Source: Acanthochlamys bracteata (taxonomy: Eukaryota; Streptophyta; Magnoliopsida; Pandanales; Velloziaceae). From it: DNA of 64,000 nucleotides. The stretch spans positions 9,727,725 to 9,791,724 of the forward strand of contig CM034129.1 of the NCBI GenBank assembly GCA_019914995.1, written 5' to 3'. The notes below the pieces were generated by a model. It made no database searches and was not told where the DNA came from. It was given only the letters and a program-made list of their open reading frames with translations. Position 1 is the first letter of the stretch. Each line of letters opens with the position of its first letter. This document shows, piece by piece, positions 1 through 12,429 of the stretch. A program made the position numbers and the translations under genes.

Positions 1-2400
1 TTAATTGAGAAAACTGGCATGATGGGCTCTCTTCCACAGCCTTATGGTTAGTTAAAATCCTTGCAACCTCATTGTTGATTGTTAGTTTGTATGGTTTTTC
101 TATCTTGATATGGCTGTTGGATAGTTTTTCTTGTGATTACGCTAACCTGCAATTGAATTTAGCGGTCTTAGTTAGCATCACCTTTCCCATGAATGCTTTA
201 TCTATTGTGTAAACCTTCAGTTTGTTGGCGATTGATTACATAAAGTGATGATATGTCTATTTTTTGAATATCTGACATACATGTGTGGCTTATGCCTTGG
301 ATCTTTCGACATGGCATCTGCTGTCATCTTTTATCTGGTTTATATTCATCTACTCAATGCCTTTGTTTCAGTTAGAAAATCTAGAATTCAAAGTGACTAA
401 AAATACGATAAATTGCAGGATTCTTCATCCCAGATATTGTAGTTGCAGCAACAATTGGGGTTGTAACTGGTTGGTGTGTGGGTCCGTTGATACCTGTTCT
501 TGGTCGTTCTTTGGCAAGGTCATCTATTATGCAGTTCTTGTTGCAAATTGGTATCATCAGTTTGGCTCTATCTTCTGGGTTATTTCCTTATACTGTGGAT
601 GCACCTAAAAGGGTTGTTCTGCAGCATACGATTGTGACTCATGGTATGCTTTATCATTTTGGTTTTTGATGTATCTACAGTGTTCTGTGAGTTGTGGCCC
701 AGTGCAAGTTGATCTATATTTTTGAGAAAAATGCACAAAGGGTGCTTCGCTCAGATTTTCTGTAATGATTTTATTGATGGTTTTACATATGCTTTTCTCT
801 CTCTTTACCAGTTTGATATCTACCAGTTCTCAGGTTGCTATATGGTTTGTTAGTTTCTATTATTTTATCCCAGTTAATGCTCTGCACCTCTGGTCAATGA
901 ATCTGGTGCCAAAGTCTCTGTCTATCATTGTAACTCCTGTTCCATCATCTCTAAATTGGGCTTTCCTTAAATGGTAGGTGGAACTGACATGTTGGAATCC
1001 AGTTATGACTTCTCCATATTGGATGCCAATTCATTGGCTTTTCTTTTTAAGCATTCACCTGAAGCGGCAAAGGCATTAGAGATTTCTCCCGATTTTTCCT
1101 TTGAAGCAGCTAGTCAAGCTGATATGAGTTCTTTGGTGGTATGCATGTTTGATCGTCATTTAACATTACAATTTAGTAACGAATTCTGTATCATTGTTAG
1201 CTGGAAATCTTTAAAGTAGAGCTCTTACTGTTTATAGAAAACAAATTCATCATAATTGATATAACATACACCATAAGCCTTTTTCTCTCCTATACTTAAT
1301 CATGTGCCACAGCATGTACTTAAGAGTGACCAGTCATTAGAGGAAGTATTCTGAAATTTGAGGATTGCAAATTCTTAACAATGTGATGAATGTTGTTCCT
1401 TTTGCAGGCATTATTTCCAGTATCTTTCTTGTTCGCAGGAAGGTTAAAGTTCCCTGCCCCAAGTGATGACATATTCAAACACTACCATTACATGCCTCGC
1501 CTGCATCTTAACGGAAGAACAACAGCGTCTGGCGGGACAAGGGCAATTTACCTTGAACTTGATTTAGGGTAATAGCCGTGTGTTATTTGTTGGAAGTGGG
1601 CTGAAAATTTTCAAAGTTCTTTCTTGCTGTATATGACCTTGATTCTTTTTTCATCACATGTAGCTCTTTGGAGGAGATCTGGGTTGCAGCACTCAACATC
1701 ACTGGGCCATTGTCCAATTGGTCATTTGCTGACAATAGGCTACCAGGTTTGTTGTGGTCGCATCTTAAAAAATCTTTCTAAGTTTGCTTGTACATTTGGC
1801 AAACTGGAACTTATCTTAAACTTTTTCTGCAGCCCCTGAAAAGATAAATGGTGGCCCTCCATCATATATATGCAGACTCAGTGGAAGGGGGCATGAGAAC
1901 TGGACTTTCTGGTTAGAGGTGATGTGCTATTTCTGTGCTGTATCATTCCATGTATAGCTGCAACACTGAGTTGCTTAAAACTGACTCATGACAATTTGGA
2001 TGGAAATGATAATGTCTTCATGAATAGAGTTAATATTATATTATGGCCATGAAAACTATTCGATGGTTGCATGATAGTTGTGCCATGTTTAATATGGATA
2101 ATGCAAAATTTTGCATGTCCGACACACCCATGCGAGAAATGATATGCCTATCTATAAGTTGGATATCTGTTTCCAGTTTTGCTATCTTCTGGTACTTATT
2201 ATACATTACAGCGTTGGCATTGTTTCAGAACTCTAATTTTGTCATGGTTGCAACAGGCTAACAGTTCGGAAGCATTGAGGGTAGATGTTGCAGTAGTTGA
2301 CCAGTACCTAATGGATGATACCAAGAAACTAAAGAGCCTTTTCCCCAGTTGGGCAGATTTGGTTACTTTTACAACTTACTTTTCAAGTTATTCGTTTTGA
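1..2400 (+). CDS. ER M28 zinc metallopeptidase (ERMP1-like), 3' part only
   Basis: This is the C-terminal 301 residues of a plant Peptidase M28 family membrane protein related to animal ERMP1 and, from memory, to Arabidopsis At1g67420. I assembled seven exons by GT-AG junctions that keep one frame: 1-46, 419-643, 978-1138, 1408-1568, 1664-1746, 1833-1918 and 2257-2400. The second exon encodes two hydrophobic, probably membrane-spanning stretches (around IVVAATIGVVTGW and LLQIGIISLALSSGLF). The rest is the lumenal C-terminal region, with family-typical stretches such as ESSYDFS, FPVSFLF, LNITGP, GGPPSYICRL and DVAVVDQYLMDD, ending in ...SSYSF and TGA. The zinc-binding peptidase domain is upstream of the window, so catalytic residues cannot be checked. 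Family members sit in the ER membrane; the substrate of the plant protein is not evident. No defect is seen in the visible part. Confidence 0.87.
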
Positions 2401-3163
2401 AGTTTAAACTTTCTTGCGTTCAATTGTAGATTACTTCATCATTTAGAAGCTTATTCGTATGATACAAGGTCCATATTAAGTTCTATTCTTTTCCGGAGTT
2501 GTTGTATATTGGATTATTAGCCATTGACTATAATATTACTTGCTCTCATTAAACCTTTTGCACCATCGTACAGGATTATAGAAAGTCCTAGAGCTTGCAG
2601 AATTAGGGGATAATTGAGAGTATTTATTAAATAGAGTTTTTTTTTATATCGGAAGGTATTTTTATTTTTTATCAAATTTTTATCTTTTTCTACTTTTTAA
2701 ATTTTTAAATAAAATTTGATAAAAAATAAAATGAAAGAGTGAAAAGTATTACATAAATAACACCAAACGACGCCTTAGTTTATTGTTTGGAGAAGGAGGT
2801 TCAATTTCTTATCTTCCAAAGGTGTATATATACTCTTGGTGGTAGGCAGATAGATGATCCAAATATATTTGTCGATATTGCGTTTCAATTGAGTGTGCCC
2901 GTATTTGTTGTGGTGCACATTGGGAAGCCTGCTTTCTAGTTGCCGACTAACTTGTTGGAAGCTTCCCCCTTAGAAAACAAACAGTATAACTTTTTCTGCA
3001 ACAAGGTAGTGTCTATATACCTTGTAGTGTCTCAATACGAAAGCTTTTATACAAGACATGCCCTTTCTCATATGTATTGTGTGAACTGTGAAAAATAAAA
3101 TCAAAATCTATGTGCTATTCTAATTTCTTTGGGCGTGCATCTTATATATGTATAAATATCTTT
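2401..3163. other. Convergent 3' intergenic region
   Basis: This stretch lies between the stop codons of two convergent genes and holds their 3' UTRs. I see no coding region in it. It contains one MITE-like insertion (2606-2774). An AATAAA-type signal at 3094-3099 on the plus strand could serve the M28 gene, but an earlier poly(A) site before the insertion is equally possible. Confidence 0.5.
2606..2774. repeat. AT-rich MITE, PIF/Harbinger-like
   Basis: A 169-bp AT-rich block is flanked by TTA on both sides (2603-2605 and 2775-2777). The right end reads CACCAAACGACGCC, whose complement GGCGTCGTTTGGTG matches the terminal repeat seen at other copies in this window (GGGYGTGTTTGR). The left end, GGGGATAATTG, is diverged. 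No coding capacity. Assignment to the PIF/Harbinger (Tourist-like) group rests on the 3-bp TTA duplication and the GG-starting ends. Confidence 0.45.
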
Positions 3164-6018
3164 CTAAACACTTTGAGCGGTTTCAAGTTGAAATCCCCGG
3201 TTCAGTAGTTTCTTGTACTCATTGCTTCTTGACCATTCATCAATTTCACGGGCACGCAGGACTGGGAGGGGATGAGATAGTTGTCTTGTCTGAGCATTCC
3301 TGAATTCAAGCAAACAGAAATTCTTGTTATAAAAAATACAAGCACAAACAAGTTCACATGAAGGTAACTTTAATTTGTGAATCCAGTTTAATTAATTCTC
3401 ACTTCTAGCTTCTTGAGAATCATACATTACCTCACCTGAAGAAGAAAACCAAATGAACCAAAAGTTTATACCCAAAAAATTGATAGCATACCTGATGTAC
3501 CATCCGACTGGACTTGAGGCAGCTTTGTCATAGGAACGAGCTTGTTCCAAAAATGCATCAACGTTAAGCTGGTCAGCAAGAGATGGGCAGCCTCCAGCCA
3601 GCTTCATCAAGACAGAAATTACAACCTTCATAGTCACATGGAAGGACACTGAGTTAGAAATTACTGAAAATTTCCTGCAAACTATTAGATGGAAATGGAA
3701 GTAAACCCAGACGTATGAATTTAGATATCATCCTCTCTAAAGAGTTTGATAGAATTGTTGGTGGATTCGCAAATACGTATAAACAAATCTATTAACTATA
3801 TTGAACTAATTAAAAATTAATAATTGAGGAAAGCTTCAAACTTGAAATCTATGAATACTATCCATATTATTTTGAAAATAAAATTCAAGAAAAATATTAA
3901 TAAACTTTTTATTATTTAAATATAATAATTGATTGAAACTCATAGTCAACTTCTACTATAAAAACTTATTCAATAGGTTTGAATTGTGAGCAACCAGGTG
4001 CCTGTGGCACGTGCAAAAGTAGTTGTTCAAAGAGAACCATCTTCTAGAAACTTTTCGGTTTTAACCTATCTTACCTTAGGATCTTGAGCAACAAGAAGTG
4101 CTGCTCTATCGCAAGTCAACTCAGCAGCTCGAAGCCACCTGTATAATTGTTCTTCCAAGCTGCGAGCTATCATCCCACCTAAACCTGGACAAACCATAAC
4201 AAGAAGTCATGTGTGCATGCTGTTGGTTAACTATGTCACTTCTAACATTTTGCAGAGGATCTACCTGGCACGCCATAAGCTCCGAGTGTCAGAATGTTTG
4301 CAAATGTAAGCCACACACCGTGGTCGCATTTTAGATGTCCCAGTTCATGAGCAAGAACAGCCTACTCAAATGCACACCTAGTAAGAAAGGGATCGGTTCC
4401 AAAAAGAGATGAAGAGATAAAACTACAAGTTAACCTTCTTTCTTATATCCCTAGGAGGTAAAACCGTAAAAGAAGTTAAGGCTGCATATACCCAGAGCCT
4501 AATGGATAGTTATGCATGCTAAAGTAGTTATCATCATTGCTATGCACTTTATACACTTCACTCCTGCAAGGCTACAACTCGACATTGGGTATTCTTTTAA
4601 GTACTTAGAAAAACCAACGTAGTACTTATAACAATTACACAGCCAACAGCACATATTGGTGGCAAAGAATGATAACTATACCTGCAGCTCCTTTCTGGTA
4701 AGAAGCTCCACAAGGCTTGTGTTAATTACAATAAATGGCTTTCTGCCACTGATGGCCAAGGTATAAGCATTTGGAACAGGATTCTGGCGAACATACAGAT
4801 CAGGAGCCTCAGTATTCAGCACTCTTGCAGCCTCAACCAGTAACTGATGCAGATCAGAAAGCTAGAAACACAACATAAATTGGTATTAGTAGGATTGAAA
4901 AAATAAGCTGGGCTAGTCATAACAAACAAGAACACAACAATGTGACTGAGGTATGGTTCCAAACACGAAGTAGACTTTTACTCAAATATCAGGCATGCAT
5001 TCAATTTCGTGTACCGTCACCTAAGCAAATAACATGGAAGATCACCATTTATAAGTCTGATTATAGTAGGTTAGCACCTTACAGCAGCATATAGGCATTT
5101 TCACAATTTTCTTGCAATGAATTGCATTTTCTATCCTCATTTCATTGAGAGCTGCACTGTACCTGATTTTCAGCAACCAGCACCGATGTTCCGATATTCT
5201 CAAGAAGCATAACTTGCTCTGTAACTGGACCTGCAACATAAAAAGCAGAGAATTTTTAGCAAAAGGATGACAAGTCCAGATAGCAATAATATTCCGAAGC
5301 TTCACGGGTAAATACATGTGCAATCAAGCAAAGGATTTTAATGATGTAGTCCTTCTAAGCCAAGTACTTCAATTCACGGGTCTCTTCGTTCACAATACGA
5401 CGTATTCGTCGTGCAATATCAAAATAGAATTTAACCGAAGTTGTTCATAAAATTCATAGCAATTACGAATAGGTGATCCACAAATCACAGCATAGAACAG
5501 AAAGCAAATTTTGACAAAATCCTAATTACCTAGTAAAGCCTTTCCAAGCTCGTTCAGGCCAGGGATTGTTCTCAACAGCAATGTGTTCTGCAAGACAGAA
5601 ACAATATAAAAATATAAAATAATCAGTAAAAAAACCATTCAATACCGCCTTCTTGTAATCTATTGAATTACCGACAACAGTTAAATATTCGATTTTGACA
5701 GCAAAGCATTCGAGAAAATTAACATCGCATTCAAACAGATTGAAAGAAACTTCAACAAAATAATAAATTTATCGAAAAAAAAAGAAAACAAACAAGTCTG
5801 AGAGGTGAATTTCAATGGAGCAATACTTGTTTATCAAGCGGATGCCGGAAATCATCAGCATCAAGGTTGCGGAAAACAACTGACGCCGCTGCCACCGCAC
5901 GGAAATGGACTCTTTTGCCCCTGATCTTTGGCCCAGAAATTGAATACAATTTCGGAAACGAAGAATATGAACTTCGAGAGACTGCAAAACTGTGAGTTGG
6001 AAGACCAACTGCCGCCAT
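3164..6018 (-). CDS. PGM48: Plastid M48 metallopeptidase (PGM48-like)
   Basis: A zinc metallopeptidase of family M48, 324 residues, resembling Arabidopsis At3g27110, the plastoglobule peptidase PGM48, which is linked to leaf senescence. Eight exons (in minus-strand order: 6018-5827, 5587-5530, 5230-5163, 4861-4682, 4361-4265, 4184-4075, 3625-3492, 3299-3164) join in frame with GT-AG introns. Residues 1 to about 50 are rich in Ser, Ala and Arg, as in a chloroplast transit peptide. The zinc site HELGH is at 171-175, and the downstream Glu220/Asp224 of AELTCDRA supply the third ligand position and the usual M48 Asp. A hydrophobic stretch (FANILTLGAYGVPG) lies between them. I chose the ATG at 6018 because MAAVGLPT looks like a transit-peptide start. 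An in-frame ATG at 6054 would add 12 residues (MLIFFSFLRNIF). The gene appears intact. Plastid targeting is inferred. Confidence 0.92.
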
Positions 6019-6181
6019 GAAAATATTTCTCAAGAAACTAAAAAATATAAGCAAAACTTTTGAAGATGATAGATAGTTAAAGATTAAGAAAAACTCAGAA
6101 AATTTTTTTTAATTTGTGAAAAATGTGAAAAAGAAAACCTGAGTGGAAGAAAGTAACTGTTTTTTCTTCGATGCTGTTCAG

Positions 6182-6191
6182 GTTTTATAAT
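6182..6191 (-). promoter_or_regulatory. TATA box of the PGM48-like gene
   Basis: On the minus strand the sequence reads TTATAAAACC about 165 bases upstream of the ATG at 6018. A start about 30 bases downstream would give a 5' UTR near 130 bases. The call rests on motif and spacing only. Confidence 0.4.
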
Positions 6192-6199
6192 CACTGTTA

Positions 6200-8390
6200 T
6201 AGATGAAAGTGCAGTAGGAAAGAAAAAGAAACGGTAAAATCCTCCGCGTGAACATTAAGTTGAGTAAAAAAAAAAGGAATAACTTGACAATGCCATGTAT
6301 GAACGTGAAAACTATTTAAATGAAAATTTTCGTGAAATAAACTACAATATTAAATTAAATATGGCTAACTCGTTTCGCGGGAGCACTGGAACTGGAAGCT
6401 TGTGTATTACTGAGGACCACAGGTATGGTTATGGTTGTAATCTCCCGCCAACACTTCAATAGCGGCAGGAAAATGTAGAGTGCAGCAAGCATCATATTTT
6501 GAGAGTACGTTTAGTATTGTTATTCAATATTGTTTAATTTTATTTTGTTAATGAAATAATTTATAGATATATTTAAAATTTTAGAAATTATAAAAAATTT
6601 ACATTATAAAATAGTATTATTTTAATTTTTAAAATAAAAAATGAAATTTATTTTAAAATACAACAAAATAAAATTTATTTTAAAGTAATTTAAAAAATAC
6701 GAACATGCTTAAATTGGGAATTTGCAATTGACCCATGGGCCTATTTAGATTGTTTATATATGTGGGCTTAATTTGTGCACATCATATTAAAGAAAAGTTG
6801 AGAATTCAATATTAACAAATAATAAAGAATATAATAAAGAAGATTATAAATATAGAACTATTTAATTATTATAATTTTCTAGTAAAATAAAAAGATATTT
6901 AAAATAAATTATAAATGTTAGTATATAATAAATATATTTTTTGACGAATATTTGAAACTATTGTAGATAAGATTTAAGAAATTAAAAGTTAAATAAGCTA
7001 ATAATGATATAATTTTCGAATCTTATAATAAATACTAATCTAAATATGATAATTAACAAAATTTCTTCGTCATATCTCAACAAACCATAAATGGTGCCGT
7101 TTGAAAATACTTATAAATTGGAGGTTATTTAAAAACAATTTAATTTTTAGAAAACAAATTAACTTTTAATTAAAATAATAAATTATATAGAGCACAAAAT
7201 ATATAAATTTTCAAAAATTATTCTATAATATATTTAATAATTATTAAAAATATAAAGTATTTTTATTTATAATGATAAGTATTTAAAAAGCTTTTCTAAA
7301 CTTCACCCAATTTTTCCATCTCTCTACTTTTTGCATAGACCAAAACTTAAAAAAAGCCCATACTTTCATGGACAGAGAATAACGTTTAAAGCCCAATACG
7401 CTTAAATAATGTTTATATAGCCCGACCTGCGGCCACCTTGATGGGTCTCCTATAAGAACGAATCCGTAGACCCAAAAACCCATATGACCTTTGCCCTTTG
7501 GATGCCTCCACAACTCCGAAATCTAAACTTTAGCAGAAAGATCCATAAATAGTTAATATTAAAATATGAGGCCTTTTGTCCTTCGTTAGCTTCGAGAGGT
7601 TCGTTGCAAAATGCAAAGTAAGCGCCGCCGCTTCGGTCAATCCAAGAGTTCAAAATGCAATTTAACCCTGATAGATTTAGTAATGCTAAGTGTATTTAAA
7701 ATGCTCATAATTTTACTTTATTTTATTAAATTTTGATTTTAAAATAATTTATATATTTTAATTATATAATAAATTTAAAATTTTAATTTTATATGTAGAA
7801 TTTTAGTTTTAATTTTTTTATTTACACACTTTTTAATAAAATTATATTTTTTAATTTTTAATATATTTTTAAAAAATTATTAAAATACAAATAATAAATT
7901 TTATTTTAAAAAATTTTTATTTTTTATTTTTTATTTTTATAAAATTCAGTTATCGATATTTAAAACTCGCGAAAGCTCCGTGTACAAGTGCTCGCTAACT
8001 TTTGATTCATTTTTAAATATCCAGCTTGTTTTTTTATTAATTGATTTCTCATTATGTAATGTGGTGTTATTAACTTAATTTTGTTGACAACATTATAGAT
8101 TAATTTTATATATCCTAGACAGCATACCCGACTTCTTCTTTGTGACAACGAAGCTTTAAAAAAATAATAATAATGAGCGTCATACCTATCAATAGTGTTA
8201 TAAAAATCGAAGAAAATTCAATATAATTTGTTCTCAGTGAAATTTGTACTATTATTTCTGAAAAAGTAGCTCTTCGTAATTAATCTAAACAAATTCTCAC
8301 AACTGAAGTTTTAGTTTTCATTTCCTTGTCAAAAAATAATTTACAGGGTCTTATTTGTAAATTAACCAAACCCAAGTACCCAACTACCCA
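6200..8390. other. AT-rich divergent intergenic region
   Basis: This region separates the divergent PGM48-like and 6PGDH genes. No credible coding region: the short frames at 7283-8148 have no recognisable motif and poor composition. Extremely AT-rich blocks at about 6506-6708 and 7680-7965 resemble the MITE family of the window, but I could not fix exact ends or target duplications. Around 7290-7450 several AAGCCCA/GCCCAATA (site II-like) motifs occur, which are common in plant promoters; no transcript can be assigned to them. Confidence 0.4.
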
Positions 8391-8394
8391 AGGC

Positions 8395-8403
8395 TTTATA
8401 AAA
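8395..8403 (+). promoter_or_regulatory. TATA box of 6PGDH gene
   Basis: TTTATAAAA lies about 125 bases upstream of the ATG at 8528. It is followed by a pyrimidine-rich leader (TCTCTCTCTAAACTTCTCCC and similar), typical of highly expressed plant genes. The call is by motif and spacing. Confidence 0.55.
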
Positions 8404-8527
8404 CCCCTTTAAAAATCCTCAGAATTCATCATTCTGTACTTCCATCTCTCTCTAAACTTCTCCCTCGTGTTCTCCGTCCCAATTTCTCTCTCTGCAGTCT
8501 ATCCGGCAATCGGCGGGAGCGGCGGAG

Positions 8528-10006
8528 ATGGAGACCGCAGCGCTATCACGTATCGGTCTAGCAGGTTTAGCCGTGATGGGTCAGAACCTTGCTCTCAACA
8601 TCGCTGAGAAGGGTTTCCCGATCTCTGTCTACAACCGTTCTCCTTCCAAGGTTGATGAAACCGTTTCACGTGCCGAGACCGAAGGTAATCTTCCTCTAAC
8701 CGGTCACCGATCTCCTCGTGATTTCGTTCTCTCTTTGTCTCGCCCGCGATCTATTATTATTTTAGTCAAAGCTGGCGCTCCTGTTGATCAAACAATCACT
8801 GCTTTGTCTGAGTTTCTTGATCACGGTGATTCGATTATCGACGGAGGTAATGAGTGGTACGAGAACACCGAGCGTCGTGCTCGTGAAGCAGCGGCGAAAG
8901 GGATTCTTTATTTAGGAATGGGTGTTTCCGGTGGAGAAGACGGGGCTCGTAACGGACCCTCGCTTATGCCTGGTGGGTCCCAGAAGGCGTATGATAATAT
9001 TTCTGATGTACTCCGCCGTGTCGCGGCGCAGGTTGATGATGGACCTTGTGTTACTTATATTGGTGAAGGTGGATCGGGAAATTTCGTTAAGATGGTTCAT
9101 AATGGGATTGAATATGGTGATATGCAGTTGATTTCTGAAGCTTATGATGTTCTTCGTATTGTTGGTGGGATTTCAAATTCAGAACTTGCGGATATTTTTG
9201 ATGAGTGGAATCGTGGGGAGTTGGAAAGTTTTCTGATTGAGATTACTTCTGATATTTTCACTGTCCCGGATGAGTATGGTGGTGGGGAGCTTGTGGATAA
9301 GATATTGGATAAGACCGGAATGAAGGGAACTGGAAAGTGGACCGTGCAGCAGGCTGCTGAGTTGTCTATTGCTGCCCCAACGATTGCTGCATCGTTGGAT
9401 ATACGGTACCTTAGTGGGTTGAAAGAGGAAAGGGAGGCTGCAGCAAAACTACTTGAGCAGGCAGGAGTGCCGGCTGCTGGTACAGGCAAGGGGAGATCGA
9501 TTGATAAGAAGAGGTTGGTTGACGATGTTCGTCAGGCTCTCTATGCTTCTAAGATATGCAGCTATGCTCAAGGGATGAACTTGTTGAAGGTGAAGAGTGA
9601 GGAGAAAGCATGGAATCTGAATTTAGGTGAATTGGCTAGGATTTGGAAGGGGGGATGCATCATAAGGGCGAGGTTCTTGGACAGGATCAAGAAGGCGTAT
9701 GAGCGGAACAGGAACCTCGCAAATCTGGTTGTTGACCCAGAGTTTACCCAGGAGATGGTGCAGCGGCAGGCAGCATGGCGGCGGGTTGTAGGTCTTGCCA
9801 TTGAGGCTGGAATTAGTGTTCCTGGCATGTCAGCCAGCTTGGCATACTTCGACACCTATAGAAGGGCACAGTTGCCTGCGAACCTCGTGCAAGCTCAGCG
9901 TGACCTGTTTGGGGCTCACACTTACGAGCGTATTGACCGCCCTGGATCGTTCCATACTGAGTGGACCAAGAAAGCTAGGAAGAGCAAAGGAGCTGTTCTC
10001 AACTGA
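8528..10006 (+). CDS. PGD: 6-phosphogluconate dehydrogenase, decarboxylating
   Basis: A 492-residue single-exon gene for 6PGDH. The enzyme converts 6-phosphogluconate and NADP+ to ribulose 5-phosphate, CO2 and NADPH in the oxidative pentose phosphate pathway. The N-terminal Rossmann motif is IGLAGLAVMG (residues 9-18). The substrate site includes GGNEWY and SGGEDGARNGPSLMPGG. The catalytic stretch NFVKMVHNGIEYGDMQ places Lys188, His191, Asn192 and Glu195 as in characterised 6PGDHs (sheep Lys183/Glu190). The all-helical C-terminal domain is complete (RIWKGGCIIRA, AYFDTYRR, LPANLVQAQRDLFGAHTYER). The start is at the first ATG, in GCGGAGATGGAG context, and matches the family N-terminus METAALSRIGLAG. 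No transit peptide and no peroxisomal SKL/SKI ending: the C-terminus is ...GAVLN. That fits the cytosol/plastid PGD1/PGD3 group rather than PGD2, a distinction made from memory. An intron-free coding region is normal for plant PGD genes. Confidence 0.97.
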   Translation: METAALSRIGLAGLAVMGQNLALNIAEKGFPISVYNRSPSKVDETVSRAETEGNLPLTGHRSPRDFVLSLSRPRSIIILVKAGAPVDQTITALSEFLDHGDSIIDGGNEWYENTERRAREAAAKGILYLGMGVSGGEDGARNGPSLMPGGSQKAYDNISDVLRRVAAQVDDGPCVTYIGEGGSGNFVKMVHNGIEYGDMQLISEAYDVLRIVGGISNSELADIFDEWNRGELESFLIEITSDIFTVPDEYGGGELVDKILDKTGMKGTGKWTVQQAAELSIAAPTIAASLDIRYLSGLKEEREAAAKLLEQAGVPAAGTGKGRSIDKKRLVDDVRQALYASKICSYAQGMNLLKVKSEEKAWNLNLGELARIWKGGCIIRARFLDRIKKAYERNRNLANLVVDPEFTQEMVQRQAAWRRVVGLAIEAGISVPGMSASLAYFDTYRRAQLPANLVQAQRDLFGAHTYERIDRPGSFHTEWTKKARKSKGAVLN

Positions 10007-12429
10007 ATCTGGAGCGCTTGTTGTTAGATGGTAATGGAATCAAGACTATTGAATTTAAGTTTTTGTGTTATAGGTCTTGGATTAGTTTCTTCTTATTTGA
10101 ATAATGTCACTTACTTAGGTATTTCTTACCTAAGGACAATAGCATTTGGTGGTAATTTTGTATTTATTTTGCTTTAGCTATTGCTATCTTCTGCATGATT
10201 AAGCTTCTTTTTTTTCTCTATGATCATACACTCCAAGTGTGTTGCGCATTTAGATGTCTTTTCTGATAGTCCATGTTGGATTCTTCCTATTTGGTAGCCA
10301 AGGTTTAGAACAAGTTGTCTCCTGAATTTTGAACTTTTGCTTCACAATAGAAGTCTACATTGCTTTGTTGGAAGAGCCTTTGGTAAATTTAGTCTTTGAC
10401 AAGAGTAGTGTGCTGGCAATAGTGGAATATAGATGATAAGCTCCTTATTTAAGAATAAACCTAAAGAATCAGTGCGCTTTTAGTTGTGGTCATGCATAAT
10501 GGAATTAGGTAAATGATTGTCAAACATTAAGGATATTGACCTAGTTGAGATCTTAGCTAGGATCATGCATAATCGAATCAGGTAAATGATTGTCAAACAA
10601 CAAGCATATTGACCTAGTTGAGGACTTAGCTAGGATCATTAAGGATTTCAGGAGGAGCTGTGTGCAGTATATTTGTCTTAAATTCTTTAATATTGTGACT
10701 AACATGCAGTAAATACTCTGCAGTTTCCTCTTACAAGAAAAAGGAGTTACATTTTGCTGCTTCATAACCGTTTTCTCATATATGACCTTTCTTTGGTCAT
10801 CTAGAATCTTCAGTCAAGAAATTTGGTATGCAACACTATTACTTATAAGCCTATCCTGAAGATTTTTGGCCTACTGATGATGTACTGTAGCAAGATGTTA
10901 CTTAGGGTGATGATCATTAGCTGAATAGACTGCCATGGAATTCAAAATTAGTTTCACACCCCAGGATTGTAGATTGATCGACCTATGCTTTAAAATAAAA
11001 TTTAAAAAAAGAAAAAGAGGCTGTAGAATTCAGAACTTTCTAGTTATGCTGGAATTAGATACCATATTTGCATATTTGTGGGATTATCAGTTGACGCCTT
11101 TCAGCCTTTTGTGGATCCAGAAGGTAAGGAAGGGCAAGTGCCACATGTCTTGTGCTATAGTGCTTTTTTCTTTGTACCACTGCTCAATCCAAGTTCCTTT
11201 TGGTGAATGCGTCTGTGGTAATATTCATTCTATAACTGCTTCCTCTCAGAGTTGTGAGTCGAGAAGTTCTCCCTGTCCTCATAGTTTATTTGTTATCAGT
11301 TGAAAATTTTAAGTGCTCCATTGTTAAAATGTTGGAATATGTAACTTGGCCTTATTGGTGTTTAGAGAGGGCAAGGTAAATCTATGCATTCTTGAGCTTA
11401 AGTGAACTATATATCAGATAAAAGTGTTTAGATACACTTTGCTTCTTTGTTTTCTTATTAACAAAGAACCAATTACCAGAGCCTCAATCAGGTAATGCTT
11501 TGGTATTCCTCTGGGTGAAAATGTGTTCTAGTGGTCTCCTTCGAAATTTAAGAAATAGAGTGAGTAGCCAAGAAGTAGGTAAAGATGTAGACTTTGCATT
11601 TGATTTATGTTGCAGTTAACTTTTGATGGGTTGAATGATTTTGTATTCCACATTTTAAAGTTGAAATCACAAAAATTGCAAGTTTGTAAGAAAACATTTT
11701 TAAAGCTGAATAATTTTGTATTCCACATTATATTTCACTTGCTTTTTATTAATCGGCGATATCTTTGTGTTATGTCCACTTTTTATTAATAATGGAACTC
11801 AAGGTCAGACACAGGTGCTGTTTAGAATAAACTTTCTTTTATTTTTTATTCTAATTTTTCATTTTATAATTTAAATGTTTAGAAATTTTAAAAATTTTTT
11901 TTAATACAATAATTTTACAACGTAAAATTATTATTATTGTAAACAAAAATAAAGTTTATGTTTAAAAAAATTTTAAAATATATGCAATTGATCCGAATGA
12001 CCTTTTTCCTATTACAATCCTGAACAGTATGCGTATACAGTTCATTCCCAATACACAAATGGTTACCAAAACAAATACAAAAGCCAAGTACGTACATACA
12101 GACTGGCAAATTTGTATTTAGAAATGTAGGGTTTTAACTACTAATGGGCCAATTACTCTGAGTAAGCATATAATGAGTTTAATTAGTAGGAATTAGTTTT
12201 GTAAATTTGAGTTTGATAAAAAATAAATTACAGATAAATTTGATGAATTTATAGTAATTATAGAAAATAAGTTTGAAATTAAAATCTGGCCGGTGAAAAT
12301 AATTTTGGTGAAAATGAAAAAAACCTTTTTCAAGTACCACGTATACACGTACAGACAAGTGGCGACTTTTTAATTAATCCAACTACAGATCCGTAGTCCT
12401 TCTTCATCCCAAAATCTTTGTAGCCCCAT
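10007..12429. other. 3' UTR of 6PGDH and intergenic DNA
   Basis: The first hundred or so bases are the 6PGDH 3' UTR, with AATAATG-type signals near 10100. The rest holds no recognisable gene. A frame at 10935-11303 shows no family motif and looks like chance. A 73-bp tandem duplication is listed separately. An AT-rich block at about 11820-11980 resembles the MITE family of the window, but its ends are not resolved. Confidence 0.4.
10488..10633. repeat. 73-bp tandem duplication
   Basis: Copy 1 (10488-10560) and copy 2 (10561-10633) are directly adjacent. Both read CATGCATAATSGAATYAGG, then AAATGATTGTCAAACA, then ATATTGACCTAGTTGAG, and end in CTTAGCTAG. They differ at a few positions, so the duplication is not brand new. 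A third copy begins (GATCATTAAGGAT) but diverges at once. Confidence 0.85.

Noticed and set aside
8912-9855. Frames on the other strand and other frames inside the 6PGDH gene
   Set aside because: The 6PGDH frame is complete and has all catalytic motifs; these are shadows.
10935-11303. 122-residue open frame downstream of 6PGDH
   Set aside because: No domain, no splice partner and no recognisable homology; composition matches intergenic DNA.
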